Source of the DNA: JAZKDW01 sp040387375 | Lineage (GTDB): Bacteria > Pseudomonadota > Gammaproteobacteria > Burkholderiales > Burkholderiaceae_D | DNA length: 64,000 bases | Direction: 5' to 3' | NCBI GenBank assembly: GCA_040387375.1 | Contig: JAZKDW010000024.1 | Coordinates: 194,856 to 258,855 of the forward strand | Shown: positions 28,094 through 39,969 of the stretch, piece by piece | Numbering within the stretch: position 1 is the first letter of the stretch | How the letters are laid out: every line of letters starts with the position of its first letter | Made by a program: the position numbers and the translations under genes | The notes under the pieces: generated by a model | Seen by the model: the letters and a program-made list of their open reading frames with translations, nothing else | The model's database searches: none | Told to the model about the DNA's origin: nothing

Positions 28094-28885
28094 CTAAGAG
28101 CGGGCCGCCCGCGCGCTGGCCTTGGCGGCAAAGGCGGCGACACGATCGGCAAAATCCGGCGTCGCCGCACAGCGGATGAATGCAGCCTTTTCCAGATCGA
28201 GGTGGGCCGCGAAAGCGGCGTCGGCCTGCGCCGCCACCAGGCCCTTGAGTCCGGCCACCGATTGCACCGGCAGATCACACAAGCGTCGTGCCCAGGCAGC
28301 GGTCTCCTGCTCCAGCAATTCGTCATCGACCACGCGGTTCACCAGACCCAGCGCGGCCGCACGCTCGGCGCCGAGGCTGTCCTGCAGCGTCAGCGCTTCA
28401 AGACCCAGTTTCGGGCCCAGCCGCTGCGTGAGCGAAAAACTGAGTCCGCCATCGGCGGTCGTGCCCAGGCGCGGGTAAGCGGCGACGAAGCGGGCCGACC
28501 GTGAGGCGATCACCAGGTCGCAGGCCATCGCCAGCGAAAATCCCCCGCCCGCGGCCGCCCCCTGCACGCTGGCGATCACGGGAACCGGCAATCGCCGCAA
28601 CACAAGAAGGCTGGCATGGAACTTATCCATCAGCCTGACGATGAAGCCGGTCATGTCGTCGCGGTTCGCATGCATCGCGGCGACATCGCCGCCACCGCAG
28701 AACGACACGCCTGCGCCACGCAGCACAACCACCCTGACCTCCGGCAGCGTCCGGATTTTTTGCGCCGCCGCGAGCAGCTCGCGGGCCATCGCATCATTCA
28801 GCGCATTGAGCGCGGACGGGCGATTCAGGGTCACGGTGACCACCTGCCCCTCATTGAGGAACAGCACTGATGATTCATCGTTCAT
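28094..28885 (-). CDS. Crotonase-family enoyl-CoA isomerase/hydratase (PaaG-like)
   Basis: The 263-residue protein has the crotonase oxyanion-hole segments 'GAGVSFCGGGDVAAM' and 'GAAAGGGFSLAMACDLVIAS'. Both hydratase glutamates appear to be missing (GGGFS instead of GGGxE, and 'FVAAYPRLGTTADGGLS' instead of the PE motif), but the aspartate of ADGGLS is the one used by PaaG-type isomerases. A double-bond isomerase is therefore more likely than a hydratase. CGGAGA before the ATG supports the start. First gene of the divergent unit with the acyl-CoA dehydrogenase. Confidence 0.86.
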   Translation of the reverse strand: MNDESSVLFLNEGQVVTVTLNRPSALNALNDAMARELLAAAQKIRTLPEVRVVVLRGAGVSFCGGGDVAAMHANRDDMTGFIVRLMDKFHASLLVLRRLPVPVIASVQGAAAGGGFSLAMACDLVIASRSARFVAAYPRLGTTADGGLSFSLTQRLGPKLGLEALTLQDSLGAERAAALGLVNRVVDDELLEQETAAWARRLCDLPVQSVAGLKGLVAAQADAAFAAHLDLEKAAFIRCAATPDFADRVAAFAAKASARAARS

Positions 28886-28921
28886 GGCATGTCTCCGTAA
28901 AACAGGTCAAGCGAAACCAAT

Positions 28922-28940
28922 ATTTGAATATTACTCAAAT
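28922..28940. promoter_or_regulatory. Inverted repeat, candidate TetR operator
   Basis: ATTTGA-N7-TCAAAT, a perfect 6-bp dyad 37 bp upstream of the crotonase start. Its form fits a TetR-family operator and the only regulator of the locus is the TetR protein encoded at 37727-38500. The link is an inference. Confidence 0.4.
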
Positions 28941-29114
28941 TTTTCAGAAATGGCATCAATTTAAAGAAGCTGCAATAAAAGGAAGCGCAAGAATTCAATG
29001 CCATTTTTATCTACAAAATGCGCTATCTTTCATAGCAGAGAACTACACATAGTGCGCCGCAAAAAAAGCGTACGGACGCCCGAAATATTTTTTTGAGTCA
29101 GGCTTAAAAATGAA

Positions 29115-29144
29115 TTGACAGCAAGCCAAATGCATCCATAGAAT
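29115..29144 (+). promoter_or_regulatory. Predicted sigma70 promoter of the transporter/catabolic operon
   Basis: A consensus -35 TTGACA (29115-29120) and a near-consensus -10 TAGAAT (29139-29144) are separated by 18 bp. Transcription would begin about 29151, leaving a leader of roughly 90 bases before the short upstream reading frame. Confidence 0.6.
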
Positions 29145-29241
29145 AGGTCCACCGCAAATCAACCGATGTTGCGCCACTCAGCTGGCACCGACACGGCAAG
29201 GTCTGGGTTACAGAACGCCACAGGCGTCATCGGAGACAAAC

Positions 29242-29292
29242 ATGGATGCAAACCCGGGTGCCCTCGCGGCATCGTTGCAATACGTATGTTAA
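29242..29292 (+). CDS. Short upstream reading frame (16 aa) overlapping the LivF start
   Basis: MDANPGALAASLQYVC is preceded by GGAGACAAAC, a much better ribosome site than anything in front of the ATP-binding protein gene. Its TAA (29290-29292) lies four bases after the LivF ATG begins at 29286, an ATG-TTAA type overlap. This is a typical design for translational coupling: ribosomes ending the short frame restart on the transporter gene. Whether the peptide itself has a role is unknown. Confidence 0.5.
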   Translation: MDANPGALAASLQYVC

Positions 29293-30073
29293 GCATCACC
29301 AATCTGCAGGTTTTCTACGATCACGCGGTTGAAGCGGTGCGTGACGTTTCTCTCGAGGTGGGCTCGGGCCGCATCGTTGCCCTGCTGGGCAGCAATGGCG
29401 CCGGCAAATCCACCGTTCTCAAGTCGATCTGCGGCGTGCTTTATCCGGAAGAAGGCGAAATCACCGGCGGCAGCATCACCTACCAGGACCAGCCGCTGCA
29501 CGGCTGCGCGCCGCACGAGATCGTGCGCCGCGGTCTGGTGCAGGTGCCCGAGGGACGGCGCCTGTTCGACACGCTGACGGTCGAGGAAAACCTGCTGATG
29601 GGCGCCTATGTGCGCCCGGCCAGCGAAACGGCGGCCTCGATGCAGCGCATCTTCGCCCTGTTCCCGGCCATTGAAAGCCATCGCCATCGCATCTCGGGTT
29701 ACCTGTCCGGCGGCCAGCAGCAGATGGTCGCGATCGGCCGCGCGCTGATGGGCGATCCCAAGCTGCTGCTGCTCGACGAACCATCGCTGGGCCTGGCGCC
29801 GCAGATCATTACCGAGATCTTCGATGCGATCCGGCGCCTGCGCGACGAGCGTGGACTGACGGTCCTGCTGGTGGAGCAGAACGCGCGGCTGGCTTTGTCT
29901 GTCGCGGACTACGGATACATCATGGAGCGCGGCCGCATCGTGCTCGACGACAGCCCGGAAAAGCTGCTGGCCAATGACGACGTCAAGGAATTTTATCTTG
30001 GCGTGCAGGCGGGCGGCGAGCGCCGCAGCATGCGCGACATAAAACATTACAAGCGCCGCAAGAGGTGGCTGTC

Positions 30074-30077
<4 letters not shown>
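29286..30077 (+). CDS. livF: ABC transporter ATPase, LivF-like
   Basis: The start at 29286 gives 263 residues. Walker A GSNGAGKST is at 35-43, the ABC signature LSGGQQQ at 140-146 and Walker B LLLLDEP at 160-166. The short LivF form energises uptake through LivH/LivM. Family members transport branched-chain amino acids, but also fatty, aromatic and other carboxylic acids; here the acyl-CoA catabolic genes favour an organic acid (inference). The C-terminus is longer and more basic than usual ('HYKRRKRW'). The stop overlaps the next ATG. Confidence 0.92.
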
Positions 30078-32756
<2,679 letters not shown>

Positions 32757-32760
<4 letters not shown>

Positions 32761-33629
32761 ACTATTTCATGAACCTTGTCATGTCCGGCCTGGTGATCGG
32801 AGCGCTGTATGGCCTGGTCGCGATGGGATTTGCCATTGTCTACCGCGCCACCGGCATGGTGAATTTCGCCCAGGGCGAAATCATGATGCTGATCGCTTAC
32901 ATGAGTTATACCTTCGCCACCATTCCCGGCATGAGCTTCGTGCCGCTGCTGATCTGCGTGCTGGTGGCGTCGATTGCGCTCGGGCTACTGATCGAGTGGG
33001 TCTTCATCCGCCCGATGCTGGGCGAGCCGATGTTCTCGCGGGTGATGGTGACGATTGGCCTGGCCGTCGTGATCCGCTCGGTGGTGATCCTGTTCTGGGG
33101 CGTCGAACCGACCGCCTTCCCGCGGCCGTTCGGCAATGACGTGATCCGCTTCGGGGAGCTGGCGCTGTATCCCGGACAGATTTTCGTGCTGGTGACACTG
33201 GCTCTGCTGTGCCTCGCCATGTGGCTGTTCTTCCGCCGCTCCAAGGTCGGCATCGCGATGCGCGCAACGTCGAACAATGAAACCACGGCGCTGCTGATGG
33301 GCATCAACGTCAAGCGCATCAGCGCCATTGCCTGGGCCATCTCGGCTGTCTTTGCCGCCTTTGCCGGCCTGTCGTTTTGCCTCATGTTCAGCCTGGAACC
33401 GGAAATCTCGCAGATGGGCCTGCGCGGTTTTCCGGCCACCATCCTGGGCGGACTGGATTCGGTGGTGGGCGGCGCCTTCGGCGGCCTGGTGATCGGCGTG
33501 GTCGAAAATCTGGCGGGTGGTTACCTGGGCCGCGGTTTGAAGGAAATCGCGGGTTTCGTGCTGATCATCGTGGTGCTGATGGTCAAGCCTTACGGCCTTT
33601 TTGGCCAACGTGAAATCGAGCGTGTCTGA
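32757..33629 (+). CDS. livH: ABC transporter permease, LivH-like
   Basis: A 290-residue membrane protein with about eight helices. 'GLVAMGFAIVYRATGMVNFA' then 'QGEIMM' near the N-terminus is the LivH hallmark, and 'GGLDSVVGGAFGGLVIGVVE' lies near the C-terminus. It forms the inner-membrane channel with LivM. ATGA overlap with the ligase gene upstream and a TGATG overlap with LivM downstream. Confidence 0.93.
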
Positions 33630-34675
33630 TGCGTAGCCGTACATACCAAACTTCCTACTCCGGCCTGGTCGCGCTGACGGAAAATCGATCGAACTGGTTC
33701 TGGGCGATGGCTGCCATCCTGCTGTTCTCGCTCATGCCGGCAGTGTTCGGCTCGCACGGGCTCAACACGCTGACCGCCATCTTCGTGGCATCGATCGGCA
33801 TCCTGGGGCTGAATCTGCTGTCCGGCGTGGCGGGACAGATCTCGCTCGGCCATGCGGGTTTCCTGCTGATCGGCGCATATGCGCAGGCCATCCTTACCAC
33901 GGACCTCAAGGTCCCTTCCCTGCTGGCCATCTTCCTCTCCGGCTTTGTCGCGGCGATTGCCAGCCTGGTGGTTGGCATTCCCTCGCTGCGGCTGAAGGGC
34001 CTGTATCTGGCAATCACCACCCTGGCGTTCACCTTCATCGTGCGGCACGTCGTGCTGTTCGCCGAAGGCATCACACGAGGATCGGAAGGCATGCCGGTAG
34101 AAGCGCTGACGGTGTTTGGCTATTCCTTCAAGGCCGAGGTGAACTTCTATTACGTCGCGCTGGCGATGCTGGTCCTGTTCATCCTGATCACGCTCAACCT
34201 GATGCGCTCGCGCATCGGCCGTGCCTGGCTGGCGGTGCGCGACCACGACATCGCTGCCCGCGCGATGGGCATCGACCTGATCCGCTACAAGCTGCTGGCG
34301 TTCATGGTCAGCGCCTTCTATACCGGCGTGGCCGGGGCGATGGTGGCTCTGCATACACGCTTCATCAATGTCGATACCTTCAGCGTGCTGATCAGCATCG
34401 AGGCGCTGGCGATGATCATCGTCGGCGGCATCGGCCGCATCCATGGCGCCATCCTCGGCACCGCGCTGATCCTGTTCCTGCCCGAGTTGCTCAATGCCAG
34501 CTTCGGCATGGCCGGCGATGGATTCAAAACGCTGATGGCGGACCGTATCTACGAAGTCAAGGGCATGATGTACGGCGTTGTGATCCTGTTGTTCCTGCGG
34601 CTTGAACCCGAAGGGCTGGCAGGCATCTGGCGCAAGGCAAAACGGTTCTGGGTGCAGTGGCCCCTGTCACAATAA
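33629..34675 (+). CDS. livM: ABC transporter permease, LivM-like
   Basis: The 348-residue membrane protein has 'LNLLSGVAGQISLGHAGFLL' and 'GIPSLRLKGLYLAITTLAF', both LivM signatures, and ends in an arginine/lysine-rich cytoplasmic tail. It shares one base with the livH stop (TGATG). With LivH it forms the permease. A 91-bp gap follows before the binding protein. Confidence 0.93.
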   Translation: MRSRTYQTSYSGLVALTENRSNWFWAMAAILLFSLMPAVFGSHGLNTLTAIFVASIGILGLNLLSGVAGQISLGHAGFLLIGAYAQAILTTDLKVPSLLAIFLSGFVAAIASLVVGIPSLRLKGLYLAITTLAFTFIVRHVVLFAEGITRGSEGMPVEALTVFGYSFKAEVNFYYVALAMLVLFILITLNLMRSRIGRAWLAVRDHDIAARAMGIDLIRYKLLAFMVSAFYTGVAGAMVALHTRFINVDTFSVLISIEALAMIIVGGIGRIHGAILGTALILFLPELLNASFGMAGDGFKTLMADRIYEVKGMMYGVVILLFLRLEPEGLAGIWRKAKRFWVQWPLSQ

Positions 34676-34766
34676 ATAGTTAACAGCAGTAAATCGCAGC
34701 AGGCAGCATGATAATTCGCATGGATCCGGAATCCTCCGGTACCGGCGTTCCCAAGAGGAGACAACG

Positions 34767-35969
34767 ATGAGCAAGCAATATCAACACATACTAGGCCGCT
34801 TCGCCAGATGGTCGGCGGTTGCACTCGCAGTGAGCGCGGCGGTCACCGTCAGCGCGCAGGATGTCGGCGTCACGGCGACCGAAATCCTGATCGGCGAAGT
34901 ACAGCCGATGTCCGGTCCCGCGTCGCTGATCGGCAAGGCTGGCGCCGCCGGTTCCAAGCTGGCGATCGCCGAGATCAATGCCGCCGGCGGCATCAATGGC
35001 CGCAAGCTGCGCGCCATCTACGAGGATGACGGCTACGTGCCATCGCGCTCGGTGTCGGCGGTCAAGAAGCTGATCGATTCCGACAAGGTCTTCGGCCTCA
35101 CCGGCACCACGGGCAGCTCGCACATGGTCGCCATGCTGCCGACGATCGAAGAAGCCAAGATTCCGACCATCGTGCACATGGCGCCGAATCCGGCGGTTGT
35201 CACGCCGCGTCGTCCGACCGTGTTCATGATCGGGCCTGACTACGATTACGCCGGCTACGTGCCTATCCGCCATATGGTCGAGAAGATGAACAAGAAGGGA
35301 GCGAAGTTCGGCATCCTGTATCAGGATGACGATTTCGGCAAGGCCCTGCTGTCCGGTTATGTCAAGGCGGTCAAGGAGTTCGGACTGAGCAGCGTCGCCG
35401 AGATTCCTTTCAAGCGCGGCGCCAAGGACTTTTCCGCCGAAGTGCTGAACATGAAGGACAAGGGTGTCACCGCTGTCTACCTCGGCACGCTGACGACCGA
35501 AACCGCAGCCATCCTGGGTGAGTTCCGCCGCCTCAACATGGACGTTACCGTGGGCACCTTGTGGGCCGGACAACTGCCGGCCGCCGTCAAGCTGGCGGCG
35601 CCGTCCAACTACCAGTACCTGATCCCTGACTACTATGCGTCCAACTACGATGCGCCTGGCATGGCGCTGATGGCCACTGCCAAGAAATTCCTCAGCGCCG
35701 ACGACTATGCGAACTTCAACCGTTACACGGTCAGCGGTTATGTCGGCACCAAGGTGTTCGCCGAAGGCATCCGCCGTTGCGGCGCCAACGTGACCCGTGT
35801 GTGTGTGGTCAACGAGCTCAACAAGCTGAAGAACTTCACCACGGGCGGTCTGACCGGTCCGCTGTCGTTCGACAATCCGAAGGCGCAGGCAGTGTTGCCG
35901 ATCAAGCTGTTCCAGACTGATCCGGCCAGCGGCACGGTCAAGTCGGTCACGGACTTCATAGCCTATTAA
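34767..35969 (+). CDS. Periplasmic binding protein of the Liv-type transporter
   Basis: The 400-residue protein has a signal peptide to about residue 30 (VSA|QDVG) and the type 1 periplasmic binding fold: 'TATEILIGEVQPMSGPASLI' and 'INAAGGINGRKLRAIYEDDG'. AGAGGAGA before the ATG is an excellent ribosome site, suitable for the high expression such receptors need. It delivers the ligand to LivH/LivM. The ligand is unknown; neighbours suggest a branched or terpenoid carboxylic acid. Confidence 0.93.
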   Translation: MSKQYQHILGRFARWSAVALAVSAAVTVSAQDVGVTATEILIGEVQPMSGPASLIGKAGAAGSKLAIAEINAAGGINGRKLRAIYEDDGYVPSRSVSAVKKLIDSDKVFGLTGTTGSSHMVAMLPTIEEAKIPTIVHMAPNPAVVTPRRPTVFMIGPDYDYAGYVPIRHMVEKMNKKGAKFGILYQDDDFGKALLSGYVKAVKEFGLSSVAEIPFKRGAKDFSAEVLNMKDKGVTAVYLGTLTTETAAILGEFRRLNMDVTVGTLWAGQLPAAVKLAAPSNYQYLIPDYYASNYDAPGMALMATAKKFLSADDYANFNRYTVSGYVGTKVFAEGIRRCGANVTRVCVVNELNKLKNFTTGGLTGPLSFDNPKAQAVLPIKLFQTDPASGTVKSVTDFIAY

Positions 35970-35978
35970 GCCAGAGAG

Positions 35979-36920
35979 ATGCCGATGAATGCAAAAGCCA
36001 TCAACCCGAACCCCGGAGCGCGTTACCGCTCCGCGTTTCGGCCCGGCCTGTTCGACGGCCAGACCGTGATCGTGACGGGCGGCGGCAGCGGTCTTGGCCG
36101 TTGCACCGCGCATGAACTGGCGAGTCTAGGCGCCCATGTCGCCCTGGTCGGGCGCCAGGCCGGCAAACTCGATGCGACGGCGGCTGAAATCATCGGCATC
36201 TATCCGGAGCGCGCGGGCCAGGTCACCACCCATGCCTGCGATATCCGGGATGAAGCAGCGGTCAAGGCAACGGTGGCCGAGGTGCTCGCCGCCCATGGCC
36301 GCATCGATGGCCTCTTCAACTGCGCGGGAGGACAGTATCCCGCGAAACTGCGCGACATCTCGCTCAAGGGATGGGACGCGGTAGTGCGCAACAATTTGCA
36401 TGGCACCTTCCTGTTTTCGCGCGAATGTTTCGTGCAATGGATGGAGCACAACGGCGGCAACATCGTCAACATGCTGGCCGATATCTGGGGCGGCCTGCCG
36501 GGCATGGGCCACTCCGGCGCGGCGCGCGGCGGCGTATTCACCTTCACCGAAACGGCGGCCTGCGAATGGGGTTATGCCGGGGTGCGGGTCAATGCGGTGG
36601 CGCCGGGTTTTATCGCATCGGCCGGTCTTGACACCTACGACGAGGACTACCGCAATGTATTGCGCGGGCTGCGCACCAAGGTGCCGCTGCAGCGTTTCGG
36701 CACCGAGGCGGAACTGGCGGCGGCGGCGGTGTTCCTGTTGTCGGAAGCGTCGGCTTTCGTCACCGGCACGGTGATCCGCGTCGACGGCGGTGTGCCGACC
36801 GCACGCCACACCTGGACGCTGCAGGCGGCCGAACGCAGTTTCCCGTACAACGGCTTTCCGCAGTATCAACCGCCCGCCATTTTCGATGGCGAGGATGGAT
36901 CAGCAAAGGACCCATCGTGA
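35979..36920 (+). CDS. SDR-family enoyl-CoA reductase-like protein (PECR/DECR type)
   Basis: The 313-residue protein has the NAD(P)-binding motif 'VIVTGGGSGLGR' and 'NCAGGQY'. The usual SDR catalytic YxxxK is absent: the aligned segment is 'GHSGAARGGVFTFTE', with histidine and arginine in place of Tyr and Lys. The same HSGAARxGV form is known from peroxisomal trans-2-enoyl-CoA reductases and 2,4-dienoyl-CoA reductases, so a role in reducing an unsaturated acyl-CoA is likely. The C-terminal extension after 'VIRVDGG' is long (about 40 residues). It follows the binding protein by 9 bp. Confidence 0.87.
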   Translation: MPMNAKAINPNPGARYRSAFRPGLFDGQTVIVTGGGSGLGRCTAHELASLGAHVALVGRQAGKLDATAAEIIGIYPERAGQVTTHACDIRDEAAVKATVAEVLAAHGRIDGLFNCAGGQYPAKLRDISLKGWDAVVRNNLHGTFLFSRECFVQWMEHNGGNIVNMLADIWGGLPGMGHSGAARGGVFTFTETAACEWGYAGVRVNAVAPGFIASAGLDTYDEDYRNVLRGLRTKVPLQRFGTEAELAAAAVFLLSEASAFVTGTVIRVDGGVPTARHTWTLQAAERSFPYNGFPQYQPPAIFDGEDGSAKDPS

Positions 36921-37708
36921 GCACCGAATTATCACAAGTCACAGTGGCGGCACGCGGCGCGGCGTGCATCATCACCATCGATCGCGCAGCCGAGCACAAC
37001 ACCATGACCGATGTGGTGATGGAACAATTGGTGCAGGCATTCAGGCAGGCCGAGACCATGCCTGGCGTGCGCGCCATTGTCCTCACCGGCGCCGGCGACA
37101 AGACCTTCTGCGCCGGCGGCAAACTCAAGCCGGGCGCAGATGGCTCGCCGTTCGCTCTGGAGCCGGGCCGGTTCGACAATCCGGTGGCCGAGCTGTTCCG
37201 CGCCATGGACCGCTGCAACCTGCCGATCATTGCGCGCGTCAACGGCGGCGCGTTTGGGGGCGGGATGGGACTGATCTGCGCCTGCGATTTTGCGATCGCC
37301 GTCGACAGCGCAAAATTCGGCACCACCGAAGCCAAGGTCGGTGTATTCCCGATGATGATCCTGCCGGTGCTGATGCGGGTGATTCCGCGCCGGCGTCTGC
37401 TTGAAATGTGTTTTTTTGCGCAGCGCTATTCCGCCGCCGAAGCGAAGGATTTCGACCTTGTCAATCAGGTCGTGCCGGCCGCGGAACTCGATGCCGCGGT
37501 CGATGCCATGGTCGAAATGCTGGCCGCCAATTCACCGGTCGCCTTGCGCATCGGCCGGCGCGCGATCTCCGCCGTCACCGATCTGTCGTTTTCGGATGCG
37601 CTGAACCTGACGCAGGCCGTCCTGCCTATCCTCTCCCAGAGCGGGGACAGCAAGGAAGGCATGAAGGCATTTGCCGAGCGGCGCCCTCCGGTATGGCCAG
37701 GAAACTAA
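36917..37708 (+). CDS. Enoyl-CoA hydratase family protein (methylglutaconyl-CoA hydratase-like)
   Basis: The 263-residue crotonase has 'FCAGGKLK' and 'NGGAFGGGMGLICACDFAIA' as oxyanion-hole segments. The first hydratase glutamate is replaced by glycine (GGGMG) while the second is kept (TTEAKVG). The LiuC/AtuE hydratases, which act on glutaconyl-CoA-type products of biotin-dependent carboxylases, also have glycine there, and a carboxylase is encoded just downstream. The specific assignment is inferred. ATGA-type overlap with the SDR gene. Confidence 0.86.
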   Translation: MSTELSQVTVAARGAACIITIDRAAEHNTMTDVVMEQLVQAFRQAETMPGVRAIVLTGAGDKTFCAGGKLKPGADGSPFALEPGRFDNPVAELFRAMDRCNLPIIARVNGGAFGGGMGLICACDFAIAVDSAKFGTTEAKVGVFPMMILPVLMRVIPRRRLLEMCFFAQRYSAAEAKDFDLVNQVVPAAELDAAVDAMVEMLAANSPVALRIGRRAISAVTDLSFSDALNLTQAVLPILSQSGDSKEGMKAFAERRPPVWPGN

Positions 37709-37726
37709 ATCGAATTGCTCAATCAG

Positions 37727-38500
37727 ATGACTACAATGATTAGTAGAACCCCTCACCCGAAACCGATCGCCGCCGGCAAGCAGACGCCGAGGAGGATGCG
37801 GCGCGCGGTTGAAATCCTGGCTGCGGCACGCGAGGTTTTCCTCGACAAGGGTTTTGAACGCGCATCGGTGGGCGAGATAGCGGCCAAGGTAGGTGTGGTT
37901 GAAGGACTGGTGTATTCCTATTTCCCGACCAAGCGCGAATTGCTCAATGAAGTGCTGCGCGGGATGTACGAACCGCTGATACGCGATATCGATGAAAAAT
38001 TTTCAAAGCTGCACGGCTTGCGCAGCCGCCTGCGTTTCCTGATCTGGCGCCACCTGCGTGTCTATCTGGAAGACCCCAGCCTGTCGCGTCTGGTCTTGCA
38101 CGAGGTGCGCACCGGCCCCGAATATTTCCAGTCCGTCCTGCATGACCTGCATGTGCGTTACACGGGATTCCTGATGCACACGCTGCACGAGGCGGTGAAG
38201 AGCGGCGAACTGCCATCCGATACCGATTGCGAAATGGTGCGCAGCATGGTGTACGGCGGCATCGAACACCGGATGTGGGCAACGCTGTTCGGACGTGGCA
38301 GCGTCGATCTGGAATCCACCGCGGATCGTTACACCGATATCGTGCTCAACGGCATACTGCCGCCCGCAACTCGCGCCTTGTCCGAGCCGGCGCCGGCGGA
38401 TGACATCGAACGCCGTCTGGCGCGCCTGGAAAAAATCGTCGCCGCCTCGGCGCCGGAACCGGTAAAAAAAGCCTCTACTCGAACCAAAAAGACTCCATGA
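37727..38500 (+). CDS. TetR-family transcriptional regulator
   Basis: The 257-residue protein (ATG at 37727; a TTG four codons earlier is possible) has the TetR helix-turn-helix 'ASVGEIAAKVGVVEGLVYSY' then 'FPTKRELLNEV'. The C-terminal ligand domain is followed by a lysine-rich tail. The gene sits inside the operon, between a hydratase and the carboxylase, and overlaps the carboxylase start by four bases. By analogy with AtuR, a TetR repressor of terpene catabolism, it probably represses this locus until an acyl-CoA intermediate binds (inference). Confidence 0.9.
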   Translation: MTTMISRTPHPKPIAAGKQTPRRMRRAVEILAAAREVFLDKGFERASVGEIAAKVGVVEGLVYSYFPTKRELLNEVLRGMYEPLIRDIDEKFSKLHGLRSRLRFLIWRHLRVYLEDPSLSRLVLHEVRTGPEYFQSVLHDLHVRYTGFLMHTLHEAVKSGELPSDTDCEMVRSMVYGGIEHRMWATLFGRGSVDLESTADRYTDIVLNGILPPATRALSEPAPADDIERRLARLEKIVAASAPEPVKKASTRTKKTP

Positions 38501-39969
38501 CAGCCATAAAAAAACTATTTATTGCCAACCGTGCCGAGATCGCATTGCGCATAACCCGCACCGCGCGCCGCATGGGCATCACAACCGTCGTGCCGTGGCA
38601 CCGCCAGGACCGTTTTGGTCCGGCATTGGCGCTGGCCGACGAAACGGTTGAAGTCTTCGGCGAGCCGCCGGTCGCCGCCTGGCTGGATGCGCAGGCGATG
38701 ATCGCCGCCGCGCGCGACAGCGGCTGCGATGCGATCCACCCTGGATATGGATTCCTGTCCGAGAACGCCGCCTTCGCCAAGGCCGTCGCAGATGCCGGCC
38801 TGATCTTCGTCGGCCCGCCAGCCAGCGTCATTGAACTGATGGGCGACAAGATCACGGCGCGCAAATTTGCGATCGAACATGATGTGCCGGTCACACCTTC
38901 GGCCGATGAGGCCGACGACCCGGCAACGTTTTTCGAGCGCGCCCGCACGCTCGCCCTGCCCTTGCTGATCAAGGGCGCGGCTGGCGGTGGCGGCAAGGGC
39001 ATGCAGATCGTGCGCCAGGAATCCGCCCTGGCCGATGCGATCGGCGTCGCCCGCGCCGAAAGCCAGCGCTACTTCGGCGACGGCCGTTTGTTTGCTGAAC
39101 GTTTTGTCGAGCAGCCGCGCCATATCGAAGTACAGGTGTTCGGCGACACGCACGGCAATGTCATCCATCTGGGCGAACGTGAATGTTCGATCCAGCGGCG
39201 CTTTCAGAAACTGATTGAGGAGTCCCCTGCCCCGGCCCTGGACCCGGCCTTGCGCAACCGTATCTGCGAGGCCGCCGTGCGGCTCGCAAAGTCGGCCGGT
39301 TATGTGAATGCCGGCACGGTCGAATGCATCGTGGCCCCGGGCGGCGAATTCTTTTTCCTCGAGATGAATACCCGGCTGCAGGTAGAACATCCGGTGACCG
39401 AGATGGTGACCGGTCTCGACCTGGTCGAACTGCAGCTGCGTGTGGCGCAGGGCGAAGCGCTGCCGCTTTCGCAAGACCAGGTACAACAGAACGGCCATGC
39501 GATCGAATGCCGCATCCTCGCCGAAGACGCCGATGCCGGCTTTGTGCCGGATACCGGCAAGGTGATGCTGCTGCACACGCCAGTTGGACCTGGGGTGCGG
39601 TTCGACTGCGGCGTGACCGAAGGCGCGCCGGTGACGGCGGACTTCGATTCCATGCTCGCCAAGCTGGTGGTGCATGGCGCCGACCGCACGCTGGCGATCT
39701 CGCGCATGCGCAGCGCGCTGGCGGACACGGTCATGCTGGGTGTCACCATCAACAGCGATTTCCTGTCGCGCGTACTGGCCCATCCGGCCTTCGGACGCGG
39801 TGAAACCGACACCGGATTCCTCGAACGGCACAAGGCGCAACTGGTGCCGGCCGAGCTGACCGACGACGAACGCCTGGCGATCCTCGCGGTGGCGGCCACC
39901 GTCAGTCCCGATTTTGCAAACCATCCCGTTCCCGAGCCGTACGCCTCCATGGGCGCATGGCGCAACTGA
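38497..39969 (+). CDS. Biotin carboxylase subunit of an acyl-CoA carboxylase
   Basis: The 490-residue protein is a complete biotin carboxylase: 'IANRAEIALRI' N-terminus, ATP-grasp loop 'IKGAAGGGGKGMQIV', 'ERECSIQRRFQKLIEE', and the biotin/bicarbonate motif 'EMNTRLQVEHPVTEM'. It charges biotin with CO2 at the expense of ATP. It ends right after 'PYASMGAWRN', where MCC/GCC-type alpha subunits normally continue into the BT and BCCP domains. Those domains are encoded by the next gene in another frame with a 13-bp overlap. ATGA overlap with the TetR gene. Confidence 0.94.
   Translation: MTAIKKLFIANRAEIALRITRTARRMGITTVVPWHRQDRFGPALALADETVEVFGEPPVAAWLDAQAMIAAARDSGCDAIHPGYGFLSENAAFAKAVADAGLIFVGPPASVIELMGDKITARKFAIEHDVPVTPSADEADDPATFFERARTLALPLLIKGAAGGGGKGMQIVRQESALADAIGVARAESQRYFGDGRLFAERFVEQPRHIEVQVFGDTHGNVIHLGERECSIQRRFQKLIEESPAPALDPALRNRICEAAVRLAKSAGYVNAGTVECIVAPGGEFFFLEMNTRLQVEHPVTEMVTGLDLVELQLRVAQGEALPLSQDQVQQNGHAIECRILAEDADAGFVPDTGKVMLLHTPVGPGVRFDCGVTEGAPVTADFDSMLAKLVVHGADRTLAISRMRSALADTVMLGVTINSDFLSRVLAHPAFGRGETDTGFLERHKAQLVPAELTDDERLAILAVAATVSPDFANHPVPEPYASMGAWRN

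Larger units (their letters stand above)
28886..29241. other. Divergent control region of the catabolic locus
   Basis: A 356-bp AT-richer region between the crotonase gene (minus) and the transporter operon (plus). It contains the dyad at 28922-28940 and the sigma70 promoter at 29115-29144 described separately. No protein gene was seen in it. Confidence 0.7.

Noticed and set aside
29166..29285. Extended N-terminus of LivF in frame from 29166
   Set aside because: The added 40 residues are not like any ATPase N-terminus and the domain begins normally at 29286.
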